From Bradyrhizobium sp. AUGA SZCCT0158 (GTDB taxonomy: Bacteria > Pseudomonadota > Alphaproteobacteria > Rhizobiales > Xanthobacteraceae), in assembly GCF_018130065.1 (NCBI RefSeq), contig NZ_JAFCME010000005.1:124001-188000 (forward strand): a DNA stretch of 64,000 nucleotides, in the 5' to 3' direction. This document shows positions 37,149 through 45,472 of this stretch, piece by piece; position 1 is the first letter of the stretch; each line of letters starts with the position of its first letter. The position numbers and the translations under genes are program-made. Under the pieces are notes generated by a model. That model searched no databases. It had not been told where the DNA came from and saw only the letters and a program-made list of their open reading frames with translations.

Positions 37149-38741
37149 TCAATGCCGGAAATGCCGCACGCCGGTGAACACCATGGCGATGCCGTGGTCG
37201 TCGGCGGCCTTGATCACCTCGTCGTCGCGCATCGAGCCGCCGGGCTGGATCACAGCGGTGGCGCCGGCTTCGATGCAGGCCAGCATGCCGTCGGCAAACG
37301 GGAAGAACGCGTCTGACGCGACCACCGAGCCTTTGGTCAGCGGTTCGGCGAGCTTCAGTTCAGCCGCGGCATCGAGCGCCTTGCGGGCGGCGATGCGGGC
37401 GGAATCGACCCGGCTCATCTGGCCGGCGCCGATGCCGACGGTGGCAAGATCCCTGGCGTAAATAATCGTGTTGGATTTGACGTGCTTGGCGACACGGAAG
37501 GCGAATTTGAGATCGCGCAGTTCGGCGTCCGTGGGTGCGCGCCTTGTCGCGACCTTCAGCGCCATGTCTTCGATCACGGCGTTGTCGCGGCTTTGAACCA
37601 ACAGACCGCCGGACACGGTCTTAGCGGTGAGGCCCGGCTTGCGCGGATCGGGCAGGCCGCCGACCAGCAGCAGCCGCAGATTCTTCTTTGCGGCGACGAC
37701 GGCGATGGCTTCTTCCGTGGCATCGGGTGCGATGATGACCTCGGTGAAGATTTCGGTGATGGCGCGCGCGGCGTCTGCGTCGAGCGTGCGGTTGACCGCG
37801 ACGATGCCGCCGAACGCCGACGTCGAATCGCAGGCCAGCGCCTTCTTGTAGGCGCCAAGCAGATCGCTGCCTTCGGCAACGCCGCAGGGATTGGCGTGCT
37901 TGACGATGACACAGGCCGCGGTGCGGGCCGGGTCGAACTCGGCGACGCATTCATAGGCCGCATCGGTGTCGTTGATGTTGTTGTACGACAGTTCCTTGCC
38001 CTGGAGCTGGCGCAAGGTCGAAACGCCTGGCCGCTTGTCGGGCGTGGCGTAGAACGCCGCGATCTGATGCGGGTTCTCGCCGTAGCGCAAGGACTGGATC
38101 AGTTTGCCGCCGAAGGCGCGGAAGTCAGGCGCGTCGTCTTTCAATTGAAGCGCAAACCAGTTCGAGATCGCGGCGTCATAGGCGGCGGTGCGGGCGTAGG
38201 CTTTTGCCGCGAGGCGGCGGCGCAGTGTCAGCGAGGTCGCGCCGTTGTTGGCGGCGAGCTCGTCGAGCACGGATTGATAGTCGCGGGCTTCGACGACGAC
38301 GGCGACGTCGTCATGGTTCTTCGCCGCGGCGCGGATCATCGCCGGGCCGCCGATGTCGATGTTCTCGATGCAGTCCTCGTAAGCGGCGCCTTTGTCGACG
38401 GTCGCCTCGAACGGATAGAGGTTGACCACCAGCAGATCGATCGGCGCGATGCCGTGCGCCTGCATCGCATCCGTGTGTTCCTTGTTGTCGCGGATCGCGA
38501 GCAGGCCGCCATGCACCTTCGGATGCAGCGTCTTGACCCGGCCGTCCATCATTTCGGGGAAACCGGTGAGGTCGGACACATCGCTGACCTTCAGCCCCGC
38601 GGCCGCGATCGCCTTCGCGGTGCCGCCGGTAGAGACGAGATCGACGCCGTGGCCGGCCAACGCGCGGGCGAATTCGATCAGGCCCGTTTTGTCGGACACG
38701 GACAACAGAGCGCGGGTGACGCGGCGGGGATGGTCAGTCAT
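37149..38741 (-). CDS. purH: Bifunctional AICAR transformylase/IMP cyclohydrolase
   Basis: The 530 residues catalyse the last two steps of IMP synthesis in the cytosol. The N-terminal cyclohydrolase has [19 protein letters not shown] and STGGTAKAI, with [16 protein letters not shown]. The C-terminal transformylase has [18 protein letters not shown] (the catalytic Lys-His pair) and [10 protein letters not shown]. Start ATG 38741 has AGGAAACC upstream; longer in-frame starts read into a repeat. The gene is full length. The heparinase-like gene lies upstream on the same strand, separated by a repeat. Confidence 0.97.
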   Translation of the reverse strand: MTDHPRRVTRALLSVSDKTGLIEFARALAGHGVDLVSTGGTAKAIAAAGLKVSDVSDLTGFPEMMDGRVKTLHPKVHGGLLAIRDNKEHTDAMQAHGIAPIDLLVVNLYPFEATVDKGAAYEDCIENIDIGGPAMIRAAAKNHDDVAVVVEARDYQSVLDELAANNGATSLTLRRRLAAKAYARTAAYDAAISNWFALQLKDDAPDFRAFGGKLIQSLRYGENPHQIAAFYATPDKRPGVSTLRQLQGKELSYNNINDTDAAYECVAEFDPARTAACVIVKHANPCGVAEGSDLLGAYKKALACDSTSAFGGIVAVNRTLDADAARAITEIFTEVIIAPDATEEAIAVVAAKKNLRLLLVGGLPDPRKPGLTAKTVSGGLLVQSRDNAVIEDMALKVATRRAPTDAELRDLKFAFRVAKHVKSNTIIYARDLATVGIGAGQMSRVDSARIAARKALDAAAELKLAEPLTKGSVVASDAFFPFADGMLACIEAGATAVIQPGGSMRDDEVIKAADDHGIAMVFTGVRHFRH

Positions 38742-38852
38742 GGCAGGTTTCCTGGCAGGTTCGCCAGCCGGTAGCATGGTTTTGCCGGTCATGAAACCGC
38801 GGCCGATGCCGGAATTCGGGAAAATACCGGGGATATTGGCATGCCAGTTTTC

Positions 38853-38935
38853 GACATAGCGAGGAGCAAAGCGACGAAGCAATCCATCTATCCGTTATGC
38901 CGCGCTATGGATTGCTTCGCTGCGCTCGCAATGAC
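38853..38935. repeat. Interspersed inverted repeat, GCGAGGAGCAAAGCGACGAAGC type (third copy)
   Basis: Left part AGCGAGGAGCAAAGCGACG, right part TTCGCTGCGCTCGCAATGAC, with ATCCA...TGGAT inner arms and TATGCCGCGCTA in the loop. It belongs with 3594-3670 and 31204-31280 and lies between the heparinase-like gene and purH. Confidence 0.8.
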
Positions 38936-38949
38936 GGCTCGCGAATCCC

Positions 38950-40704
38950 CTACAGCGGCAATTCCGGCTCGCGGCGGGCGTTGCGCCTTGCGTTGGTCGC
39001 CGCGGCTGAGGTCGAGGAACGGACAAAATTCCAGCGGATCGAGGTTGCCTGCCGGGAATCCTGCCGGATCACGATCTGGGCGGTGCGGCGGGGGCCGTCA
39101 TTGCCGGCCAGGAACACGCTGTCCTCGAGGTCGACCTTGTCGTCGAGCGCCTCGAAGGTCCAGACGTCGCGGTTGGGCAGTACCAGCATGACGCCGCGGG
39201 CGTCGGAAAGCCGGCTCGCCTTCACGGACGGGTGCAGATGAAACCGCAACGCAAAATCGCTGCCGTTGCCCTTGATGCGCGAGCCCGGTGCCGGCGACAG
39301 CGTGTCCTCGCCGTCGAGCCGCGCGCCATCAGGCGCCATCATCAGCACGCGGCGGTGCACGACGCCGAATCGCGGCAGATAGCCGTCATGCGATGTGGTC
39401 AAGAGATCGCCGTTCTCCACGGCCTCGCGATAGCTCTCCACATTGGCCGGGCCGCTGGTTACCGGCGCGCCCTGCAACAGCCGCTTCATCGCCGATATTT
39501 CGACGAACTGGCAGGACGACGTCTCGTGATAGGTCAGGGTCGAATGCGCCGCGGTGCTGCGCGCAAAGGCGCGCCAATTGTCGCGGCCGGTCGAGGGCAT
39601 TCCGCAATTGACGACGATCCGGCTCGGCCCGGAGGACAATTCGAACGCCAGGCAGCCGGCATGCGCGTCCTGGCTGATATTCGGCGGCGGCGGCGGACCG
39701 GTGTCCATGATGACCGTGGTGGCGCCGGCGTCGAGGCGCTGAAAGCCGGTATGCGGCATGTGCGCCATCGGCACGCCGTGGGTGTCGTCATAGGCCAGCA
39801 GCGTCGCCACCAGATCGTTCGGCGCGTTGCTCATGCCGTTGAACAGCGCAAAGGCGCCGTCGCCATGACGGAAGAAGCGCAGCATCGGCATCATGCGGTC
39901 GATCGCGTTCAATAGCGCCGGTGGCGGCGCGATATTCCTTGCAGCAAAAGTCTGGCGCAGCGGCAGCATGTCGCTGAGCAATTCAACCAGCGCGCCGGGA
40001 TTGCGCGAGATGTGCCCGCCGTCGGGCAGGATCTGCCGCTGCAATTCGTCGGACAGCCGCCGTGACGCCGAGCGGATATGTTTGGCCTGGTTGGCGAGGC
40101 ACAGCGAGGCGTAGCAAAGCGCGATCAGCACCTGGACCCGCGGCACGCCATCGGCGATGTCGAGCATGGTGTAGCGCAGATAGCGGATCTCGCGGGTCAG
40201 CCCGCGCAGATATTTGCGATAGAATTTGCCGTCGGTATCGCCGAGCACCAGCGGGGCCTGCGACAACAGCGAGATGACGCGGCGCGCCAGCACATCGGCG
40301 CGGCGCTCGAGCGGCCGCTTGCGTCCGGGATTCGAAATCCAGTCGTCGACCAGCGAACGGGCGTTGGCGCGGGTCAGCGCGGTATCGGCCGCGCGCAGAT
40401 GGCGCAGCCAGCCGAAGCCGAGCAGCGCCACTTCCCAATCTTCCGACGGCGGCTCGAGATCGAAGATCGAGCGGCCGTGGCAGGTCACGATCTTGCCGGC
40501 GAACACGAAACGGCCGGCGTAGATTTCGGCGGCGCGGGTGGCATCGGCGGTGCGCAGATCATGCGGGGCGATGATCAGCCGGTCGGCGCGGCCCGGCCAG
40601 AGCCGCGACAGCCCGACGGTACTGCCGCTGGCGCGCGCGATCACGCCCCGCGTAAAGCGGCTCGCGACCAGCGTCGTAATGCGTCTGCGTTGAGCGACCG
40701 ACAC
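38950..40704 (-). CDS. Heparinase II/III family protein
   Basis: This protein of about 584 residues has an N-terminal alpha-alpha barrel part (LGFGWLRHL, RTANARSLVDDW-like) and a C-terminal beta-sandwich with the heparinase II/III signatures HSTLTYHETSS and LLTTSHDGYLPRFGVVHRR; the His in SHDGY is a catalytic candidate. Members degrade acidic polysaccharides, and in Rhizobiales a conserved copy sits next to purH and rsmB (from memory). The preferred start is GTG 40704 (SVAQRRRIT) with AAGGTCAGGC upstream; an ATG at 40773 is possible. No signal peptide is evident. Confidence 0.82.
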   Translation of the reverse strand: MSVAQRRRITTLVASRFTRGVIARASGSTVGLSRLWPGRADRLIIAPHDLRTADATRAAEIYAGRFVFAGKIVTCHGRSIFDLEPPSEDWEVALLGFGWLRHLRAADTALTRANARSLVDDWISNPGRKRPLERRADVLARRVISLLSQAPLVLGDTDGKFYRKYLRGLTREIRYLRYTMLDIADGVPRVQVLIALCYASLCLANQAKHIRSASRRLSDELQRQILPDGGHISRNPGALVELLSDMLPLRQTFAARNIAPPPALLNAIDRMMPMLRFFRHGDGAFALFNGMSNAPNDLVATLLAYDDTHGVPMAHMPHTGFQRLDAGATTVIMDTGPPPPPNISQDAHAGCLAFELSSGPSRIVVNCGMPSTGRDNWRAFARSTAAHSTLTYHETSSCQFVEISAMKRLLQGAPVTSGPANVESYREAVENGDLLTTSHDGYLPRFGVVHRRVLMMAPDGARLDGEDTLSPAPGSRIKGNGSDFALRFHLHPSVKASRLSDARGVMLVLPNRDVWTFEALDDKVDLEDSVFLAGNDGPRRTAQIVIRQDSRQATSIRWNFVRSSTSAAATNARRNARREPELPL

Positions 40705-40821
40705 GCCTGACCTTGATGGGAGGAGATCTTGTGGCGAATCCTTTGTAATCCGGAAACGCGCCCAAAACACCATCTTGAAAGTGCGCGAATCACCCGATGG
40801 TCGCGAAAAACAGGTGCAAAA

Positions 40822-42168
40822 TCAGGATTTAACCAGCCGCGCGGCGTAAAATCCATCCAGCCCGCCAAGCCGCGGGTCGTCGTGAGGCAGATGGCAGGGC
40901 AGGGTACGCAAATCGCCATCGGCCGTGACGATCTCGGCAAGGCCTGCGACCTCGCCGGCGTCGACCGGCGCCCGGCGCACGCCTGATTCGGTCGCGAGCA
41001 GCGCTGCCACCGCCTGCTCGCCTTCCTCCGGTTCCAGCGAACAGGTGCAATAGACCAGCGTGCCGCCCGGCTTGAGCAGCGCGACCGCCTTTTTCAGCAG
41101 CCGGAGCTGCAGCGCGCTGAGCGCCGCGATGTCGGTTTCCTGCCGCAACCAGGCCACATCAGGATGGCGCCGGATGGTGCCGGTCGAGGTGCAGGGCGCA
41201 TCCACCAGCACGCCGTCGAACGTGGCGTCGCCGCCCGGCCATTCGGCGCCATCGGCAACGACGTCATTGGCCTGCAGCGACAGCCGCGAAAGATTGTCGC
41301 GCAGCCGTGTCATCCGAGGCGCCGAACGATCGACCGCGGTGACGCGTGCGCCGGCTTGCGCGAGTTGGGCGGTCTTGCCGCCGGGCGCGGCGCAGAGATC
41401 GACGATGCTCTTGCCGTTGATGTCGCCGAACAGCCGCGCCGGCAGTGCGGCGGCGGCGTCCTGTACCCACCATTGCCCCTCGGTGAAGCCGGGCAGCATC
41501 GTCACGGAACCCTGCAACAGGGTGCGCACCGTTCCGGTCGGCAGCGTTTCGCCGTGCAGGCGGGTCGCCCATTGCGGCGCGTCCGACTTCACGGTGATGT
41601 CGAGCGAAGGTTCATGGCCGATCGCAATGGCCATCTCGCGCGCGGTGGTCTCGCCATAGGCCGCGATCCAGCGCGCCAGCAGCCACGGCGGAATGTCCAG
41701 CGTCTGCGCCTTGACCTCGTCGATCAGCGGCTGGCCTTCGCGCGCACAACGCCGCAGCACGGCATTGACGAGCCCGGCATATTTCGCGGCGCGTCGGTCG
41801 GATTGCACCAGCCGCACCGACAGGTCGACGGCGGCATGATCGGGCACGTCCATCCAGAGAATCTGCGCGGCACCGATCAACAGCGCGCTTTGCGCGCGCG
41901 GCGCGTCGGTCGGAACGCCGCGATTGAGAAGGCGCGACAACAAATGACCGAGCGTGCCGAGCCGCCGCAGGATCGTTGCGACCAGCCGCCGCATCAGCGC
42001 GCGGTCGCGATCGGCGAGCGATTTCAATCCGGGATGGGCGCCGGCGCCGTCGAGTTGCTCGTCGAGGGTGCGGTGCTTGTGCAGCACGCCGTCGAGAATG
42101 TCGGCCGCGATGCGCCGCGCTGCGAGACCGGGAACTTCGGCAGGAACTGCGAATCTTGAAGGGGGCAT
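40822..42168 (-). CDS. rsmB: 16S rRNA (cytosine-967-C5)-methyltransferase RsmB
   Basis: The 448 residues comprise an N-terminal NusB-like helical domain (AARRIAADILDGVLHKHRTLDEQL, residues 16-40) and a C-terminal SAM-dependent methylase. Seen in order are IVDLCAAPGGKTAQLAQ (SAM motif I), VLVDAPCTSTGTIRRHPD (the PC motif, first cysteine) and LVYCTCSLEPEEGE (the catalytic cysteine). The enzyme methylates C967 in 16S rRNA. Start ATG 42168 (MPPSRFAVPAEV) is chosen from N-terminal similarity; the ribosome site is weak. A 26-bp palindrome lies between this gene and the divergent DUF1674 gene. Confidence 0.94.
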   Translation of the reverse strand: MPPSRFAVPAEVPGLAARRIAADILDGVLHKHRTLDEQLDGAGAHPGLKSLADRDRALMRRLVATILRRLGTLGHLLSRLLNRGVPTDAPRAQSALLIGAAQILWMDVPDHAAVDLSVRLVQSDRRAAKYAGLVNAVLRRCAREGQPLIDEVKAQTLDIPPWLLARWIAAYGETTAREMAIAIGHEPSLDITVKSDAPQWATRLHGETLPTGTVRTLLQGSVTMLPGFTEGQWWVQDAAAALPARLFGDINGKSIVDLCAAPGGKTAQLAQAGARVTAVDRSAPRMTRLRDNLSRLSLQANDVVADGAEWPGGDATFDGVLVDAPCTSTGTIRRHPDVAWLRQETDIAALSALQLRLLKKAVALLKPGGTLVYCTCSLEPEEGEQAVAALLATESGVRRAPVDAGEVAGLAEIVTADGDLRTLPCHLPHDDPRLGGLDGFYAARLVKS

Positions 42169-42247
42169 GAAGAAGGAATATCTCGGAAGGTGCTGAACAG
42201 GGTTTCGGCGCATGCCATCGAAGTGAAGAACTTGGAAATGAAAAACT

Positions 42248-42273
42248 CATTTGGCATGCGAATATGCCAAATG
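42248..42273. promoter_or_regulatory. Operator-like palindrome CATTTGGCAT-N6-ATGCCAAATG
   Basis: A perfect 10-bp inverted repeat with a 6-base spacer, located in the 204-bp divergent region between rsmB and the DUF1674 gene. There is no T-run on either side, so it looks more like a protein-binding site than a terminator. Confidence 0.65.
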
Positions 42274-42372
42274 TAAGAATCGCGCCGACGATTTCATGAT
42301 TGTGATGCCGGCGATGCGTTCGTCCTTGTGCTACGAGATCGGCCGCAGGAAAGTTTTGCCGGAAATTTTGCC

Positions 42373-42597
42373 ATGACCGACGATCCCCGATCACCGTCTG
42401 CAGTTCTTCCCGGCGCCGCTCCCGGCAAGTTGCTGACGCCGGCCGCCCAGCGTGCGCTCGCCGAGGCCGAAGCGCGCCGGAAAGCCGCTGAGGCCAACGC
42501 CGCTCAACCGGCACAAAAGGAATTGCAGGGTCCGAAGGGGCCCGAACCCACCCGTTACGGCGACTGGGAGCGCAAAGGCATCGCCTCGGACTTTTGA
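42373..42597 (+). CDS. DUF1674 domain protein (SdhAF4-like)
   Basis: This small 74-residue protein ends in KGPEPTRYGDWERKGIASDF, the invariant DUF1674 tail. The preceding part is an Ala/Glu-rich helix (AAQRALAEAEARRKAAEANAA). The mitochondrial relative SDHAF4 (Sdh8) helps assemble flavinylated SdhA, so a role in succinate dehydrogenase maturation is plausible here. Start ATG 42373 has GGAAA upstream; an earlier in-frame ATG at 42328 adds 15 residues without family similarity. It is monocistronic and divergent from rsmB. Confidence 0.9.
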   Translation: MTDDPRSPSAVLPGAAPGKLLTPAAQRALAEAEARRKAAEANAAQPAQKELQGPKGPEPTRYGDWERKGIASDF

Positions 42598-42640
42598 GGC
42601 GATTCGGTCTTTGCTGGAATAGCCGACTCCCGCTTATCCG

Positions 42641-42856
42641 TTTGACACCACAAGCGAAGGCTATTTCTCAATATTCAAGCGCGGCATGAAGGGCATTTAC
42701 CAGCATTGCAGCGAGAAACATTTGCACCGCTACCTTGCCGAATACGATTTCAGGTTCGACCACCGTACCGCCCTTGGATTTGATAGCGGGGAACGGATGA
42801 CGCTTGCTGTGACCAATGCAGCCGGTAAGCGTTTGACGTACCGGCTGCCTAACTAA
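42641..42856 (+). pseudogene. IS1595-family (ISXO2-like) transposase, C-terminal remnant
   Basis: The frame encodes FDTTSEGYFSIFKRGMKG, then HCSEKHLHRYLAEYDFRFDHR, and ends GKRLTYRLPN before TAA at 42854. This is the C-terminal end of the DDE/DDN transposase of IS1595 elements, with the conserved EGYFSIFKRGM...GIYQHCSEKHLxRYxxEFDFRYNxR pattern. No start, N-terminal zinc ribbon or catalytic core precedes it; an in-frame stop lies at 42620-42622. It starts only about 25-45 bp after the DUF1674 gene, marking the left edge of an accessory patch. No terminal inverted repeat was found. Confidence 0.85.
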
Positions 42857-43450
42857 GCCTGACTTCAGCAAAGCGGCCGGCCGGTTCTTACGCTGGCGCT
42901 CAAAGCAACCAAAGCCCAAGCCTCGATTCGTGAAATACTGGCGGACCAAATAGTGCGCCGGCATGCCCGGCCCGGAATTTCTCCGTAGCCTTACGTGAGT
43001 CTCCAGAGCGCAATCCCGGAAGGCCCGGAAGAGGCGAATAAATACTTGTCCTGTGAACAGCCGGGAGAAGCCCTCGCTCCACAGGCCCGCAACATTTTTT
43101 TCCTTGTCGAATCTGTGAGGACTCACTGATACTTGGACCGATCACAGGTGCGGGATCACCCCCTGTTATCCCTCTATTTCCCCATATTTAGTATTTGATT
43201 CAGGAACTCGTACTAGTCCTTGACGGGCGTAACGGAGTCGTCAGACACTCTACGCGACGCTGGAAAAGGAAAGGCCACCAAGGACGGACATCCAAGGTGG
43301 CCCCTTTCCGATCCAGTCCCGCACTGCATGTGGGCAGGTGCGAGTTAGGGCGGTGCAAAGCTTTGAGGGGGTAAATAGACTCCCGAAGGGTCGTTCTGGT
43401 CAAGGGCTCACTTTGAAATATCCAAAGTGGAGGCTCTCATGATTGACAGT
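42857..43450. other. Gene-poor stretch with hairpins
   Basis: About 590 bp without a convincing gene. Frames crossing it on either strand have no family features. It contains an imperfect hairpin (GGAAAGGCCACC at 43268-43279 against GGTGGCCCCTTTCC at 43296-43309) and a perfect small one (CACTTTG-7-CAAAGTG, 43409-43429), the latter 22 bp from the stop of the small gene at 43451. It could hold a small RNA or the 3' ends of degraded mobile DNA. Confidence 0.5.
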
Positions 43451-43669
43451 TCATAACCCAAGCATCGAACGGATGCGGGTTGCAATTTTGAGCATCGGCG
43501 CACTTGTTGCCGATACCCTCGCGAAAACCTCACCTTTGTATTGAGCCCAGCTGATCGCCCTTAGGCGCTCACGGGCTTCTTGCGGGCTGGTCGCGATAAT
43601 CTCAAATCCCCACTCCGCATCCTTGAAGCGATACTCGAACAAGTACTTCCCATAAGTGACTTCGGTCAT
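43451..43669 (-). CDS. Small hypothetical protein (72 aa)
   Basis: The protein begins MTEVTYGKYLFEYRFKDAEW and continues GFEIIATSPQEARERLRAISWAQYKGEVFARVSA. The alternating aromatic beta-strand start and the EARERLRAISWAQYKGE segment look like a real, compact alpha/beta fold; small proteins of this kind are frequent on rhizobial islands (from memory). The ATG at 43669 has GGAAAG upstream, and only 14 bp separate it from the divergent DUF1508 start. Function unknown. Confidence 0.6.
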   Translation of the reverse strand: MTEVTYGKYLFEYRFKDAEWGFEIIATSPQEARERLRAISWAQYKGEVFARVSATSAPMLKIATRIRSMLGL

Positions 43670-43683
43670 AAGGAGACTTTCCA

Positions 43684-43857
43684 ATGCACTTCGTTATTTA
43701 CAAAGACACTGCTAGCCAGTGGCGATGGACTCTGTACGCAGCGAACAACAAGAAAATCGCCGACTCTGGAGAGAGCTACTGGAACAAGGCTGATGCTCAG
43801 CATGGCATCAGTCTCGTGAAGAGCTCGACTCAGTCAACTCCGGTCTACGAACGCTAG
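43684..43857 (+). CDS. DUF1508 (YegP-like) small protein
   Basis: The 57 residues read MHFVIYKDTASQWRWTLYAA at the start, then NNKKIADSGESYWNKADAQHGISLVK. This is one complete DUF1508 beta-beta-alpha unit: the FxIYKDxxxxWRWxLxAxNxxxIAxSGExYxxKxxxxxxIxxVK pattern. E. coli YegP carries two such units. AAGGAGA lies just before the ATG. A clear terminator follows at 43881. It is divergent from the small gene at 43669. The role is unknown, and its place on the accessory patch suggests it travelled with it. Confidence 0.88.
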   Translation: MHFVIYKDTASQWRWTLYAANNKKIADSGESYWNKADAQHGISLVKSSTQSTPVYER

Positions 43858-43880
43858 GTTTCCCTAGTTAACGAACGGTT

Positions 43881-43917
43881 GAAGCCCGGCTCACCTGCCG
43901 GGCTTCTTCTTCGTTTT
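43881..43917 (+). terminator. Rho-independent terminator of the DUF1508 gene
   Basis: GAAGCCCGGC and GCCGGGCTTC form a perfect 10-bp stem with a 6-base loop, followed by TTCTTCGTTTT. It starts 23 bp after the DUF1508 stop. Confidence 0.88.
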
Positions 43918-44040
43918 CATAGCTGCTCGCCTCTTCGGCTTTTCCTTCAGCGGCCTGTGGCCAGCAATCCTGGCACCGCGCAGGGCCGACTCGAACCGCT
44001 CCTTGGCTTCTTCCTGACTGTATTCTTCCTGAGTCTCAAT
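43891..44040 (-). pseudogene. Small basic protein remnant without a standard start
   Basis: On the minus strand the frame reads ETQEEYSQEEAKERFESALR, then GARIAGHRPLKEKPKRRAAM and a Lys-rich end before TGA. The EEAxxRFExALRGARxxGHxP pattern recalls a small rhizobial protein family (from memory). No ATG, GTG or TTG precedes it in frame before a stop, only ATT at 44038-44040, so it is either truncated or uses a rare start. Its 3' end overlaps the DUF1508 terminator. Confidence 0.4.
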
Positions 44041-44054
44041 TAGGAGATTTTGTC

Positions 44055-44552
44055 ATGCCCGAAAAACCTCGCGCAGTTACAAGAGAACAGCTTGAGACGT
44101 TCGTCCACCTACATAAACTCTCTATCAAAGGGCACGCAGGTCAGGCGCTCTTGTCCGCAGCTATTCTAGATCAAGAATTACGAACCGCTATTCTAAAGAA
44201 AATGAGGCCGAAGCTTGCGAACAAAAAACAAGAGCGCCTTTTCGATGGGTTTGGGCCACTAAGCGAGTTTGCCGCAAAGATAGAGGTCGCCTACGCACTC
44301 GGCCAAATGGACGACGATACTTATGGCAAGCTTCGAATCATCAAGGAAATTCGCGATAAATTTGCTCATTTGCCAAAAGAGTGCACGTTCTTTAGCCCTG
44401 AAATACGCCTCCTAATCAATAAATTTCAATTCAAAGGAAAGGCGACGTACCCAAGCATTTTCGGCGAGATGGCGGAACTCTGCTTTAATCGACTAGCAGA
44501 GAAGACGGCGGAGAGTGTCGAACCAGCACCATCGCCCGACACAGAGCAATAA
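44055..44552 (+). CDS. MltR-like / HEPN-type protein
   Basis: The 165-residue protein contains GHAGQALLSAAILDQELRTAIL, LFDGFGPLSEFAAKIEVAYALGQMDDDTY and LRIIKEIRDKFAHLPKECTF. The GxGPLSxFxxKIExAYALG and IRxxFAH segments match the mannitol repressor (MltR) family, whose helical fold is related to HEPN domains (RxxxxH-like: RDKFAH). No mannitol genes are nearby, so repression of that operon is unlikely; an RNase/antitoxin or stress role is possible but unproven. The coding is AT-richer than in the flanks, a sign of transfer. AGGAG lies upstream. The 3' end overlaps the gene at 44485. Confidence 0.8.
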   Translation: MPEKPRAVTREQLETFVHLHKLSIKGHAGQALLSAAILDQELRTAILKKMRPKLANKKQERLFDGFGPLSEFAAKIEVAYALGQMDDDTYGKLRIIKEIRDKFAHLPKECTFFSPEIRLLINKFQFKGKATYPSIFGEMAELCFNRLAEKTAESVEPAPSPDTEQ

Positions 44553-44685
44553 CGGTGTCCTCATCGTCACAGCGATTGGGATGAAACCTCAATAGGTGAT
44601 GAAGCCCCGCCTCAATCATCTGAGGCGTGACTTCCATCTCTGCTTCGGAGAGTCCTGTCTCCGGCATCGCCGCCCTGTCGGGCAT
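44485..44685 (-). CDS. Small hypothetical protein (66 aa)
   Basis: The protein begins MPDRAAMPETGLSEAEMEVT and continues PQMIEAGLHHLLRFHPNRCD then DEDTVIALCRAMVLV. The VTPQMIEAG motif recurs in many small rhizobial and phage-like hypothetical proteins (from memory). The start is ATG 44685 or 44667. Its last 22 codons overlap the MltR-like gene tail to tail by 68 bp. There is no functional clue beyond its place on the accessory patch. Confidence 0.5.
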   Translation of the reverse strand: MPDRAAMPETGLSEAEMEVTPQMIEAGLHHLLRFHPNRCDDEDTVIALCRAMVLVRHSPPSSLLVD

Positions 44686-44724
44686 CGATTTTGCCGTTGT
44701 GGTGTCAACCGGATAACTAGGAAT

Positions 44725-45312
44725 ATGTACCCTAACAAAAGAATAGGTACTTATCGGCCTCCGTATCGAAGTGGCTGGCGGCGCCGGTTCTCGGCGGCTT
44801 TGCCCTGGGTATTCGTGTTCGCCATCGCCGCGGCGTCGATGCTGCCGCTGCGGCATTGGATGCATTGGCCGTTTCCGCCTGCGGCCGACAGCCAGGCGGC
44901 GCGCGATGCCGAAACGATCTGGAAGAGCGCCGGCCGTCCCGATCTGCGTCACGCCGTCGACGTGATCCGCACCGTCGATGGCGACACGTTCGAGGCGCGG
45001 GTGCATTTGCCTGACGGCCTTGCGCTGAACACACGGGTCCGCCTGCGCGGCATCGACACGCCGGAATTGAAGGCGGCCTGTCCGCAGGAATTGCAGATGG
45101 CGGAAGCCGCGAGCGACGCGCTACGCGGCCTGCTCCGCGAAGGCGCGGTCACGATCTCAAATATCGGGCCGGACAAGTATGGCGGCCGGGTGGTGGCCGA
45201 TGTGGCGACGAGGAAGACCACCAGCGTCTCGGCTGCGTTGCTGGCCGGTGGTCATGGGCGCAGGTACAGCGGCGGTCATCGCAACGGCTGGTGCGCGAAC
45301 GCGGGCAAGTAA
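44725..45312 (+). CDS. Thermonuclease family protein (SNase-like), membrane-anchored
   Basis: The 195 residues start with a basic N-terminus and a single hydrophobic segment (ALPWVFVFAIAAASMLPL), then a staphylococcal nuclease fold: VIRTVDGDTFEARVHL, RVRLRGIDTPELKA (calcium- and phosphate-binding Asp, Arg and Glu) and GPDKYGGRVVADV, with the second catalytic Arg. This suggests an exported or anchored Ca-dependent nuclease. Start ATG 44725 (MYPNKRIG) is preferred over an ATG at 44596 that would overlap the small minus-strand gene. It marks the right edge of the accessory patch. Confidence 0.87.
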   Translation: MYPNKRIGTYRPPYRSGWRRRFSAALPWVFVFAIAAASMLPLRHWMHWPFPPAADSQAARDAETIWKSAGRPDLRHAVDVIRTVDGDTFEARVHLPDGLALNTRVRLRGIDTPELKAACPQELQMAEAASDALRGLLREGAVTISNIGPDKYGGRVVADVATRKTTSVSAALLAGGHGRRYSGGHRNGWCANAGK

Positions 45313-45362
45313 GAGAACAAGTAAAAGAAAAAGCCGCGCTGTTGCGCGGCTCTTTGTAGTTC

Positions 45363-45461
45363 GTCATTCCGGGGCGATACGCAGTATCGAACTATGATGC
45401 GCAATTGCGCATCTGAGAATCTCGAGATTCCGGGTTCACGCTACGCGTGCCCCGGAATGAC
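45363..45461. repeat. Interspersed inverted repeat, GTCATTCCGGGGCG type (third copy)
   Basis: Starts GTCATTCCGGGGCGATACGC and ends GCGTGCCCCGGAATGAC, with the central palindrome GATGCGCAATTGCGCATC and CTCGAGATTCCGGG. It is the closest match to the centre of the 60-bp palindrome at 37084-37143. It separates the nuclease and L,D-transpeptidase genes (convergent). Confidence 0.82.
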
Positions 45462-45472
45462 AAGGGTCGCGA

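Noticed and set aside
42668..43126. 152-codon open frame on the minus strand
   Set aside because: It lies antisense to the IS1595 transposase remnant and continues into gene-free DNA without any recognisable motif.
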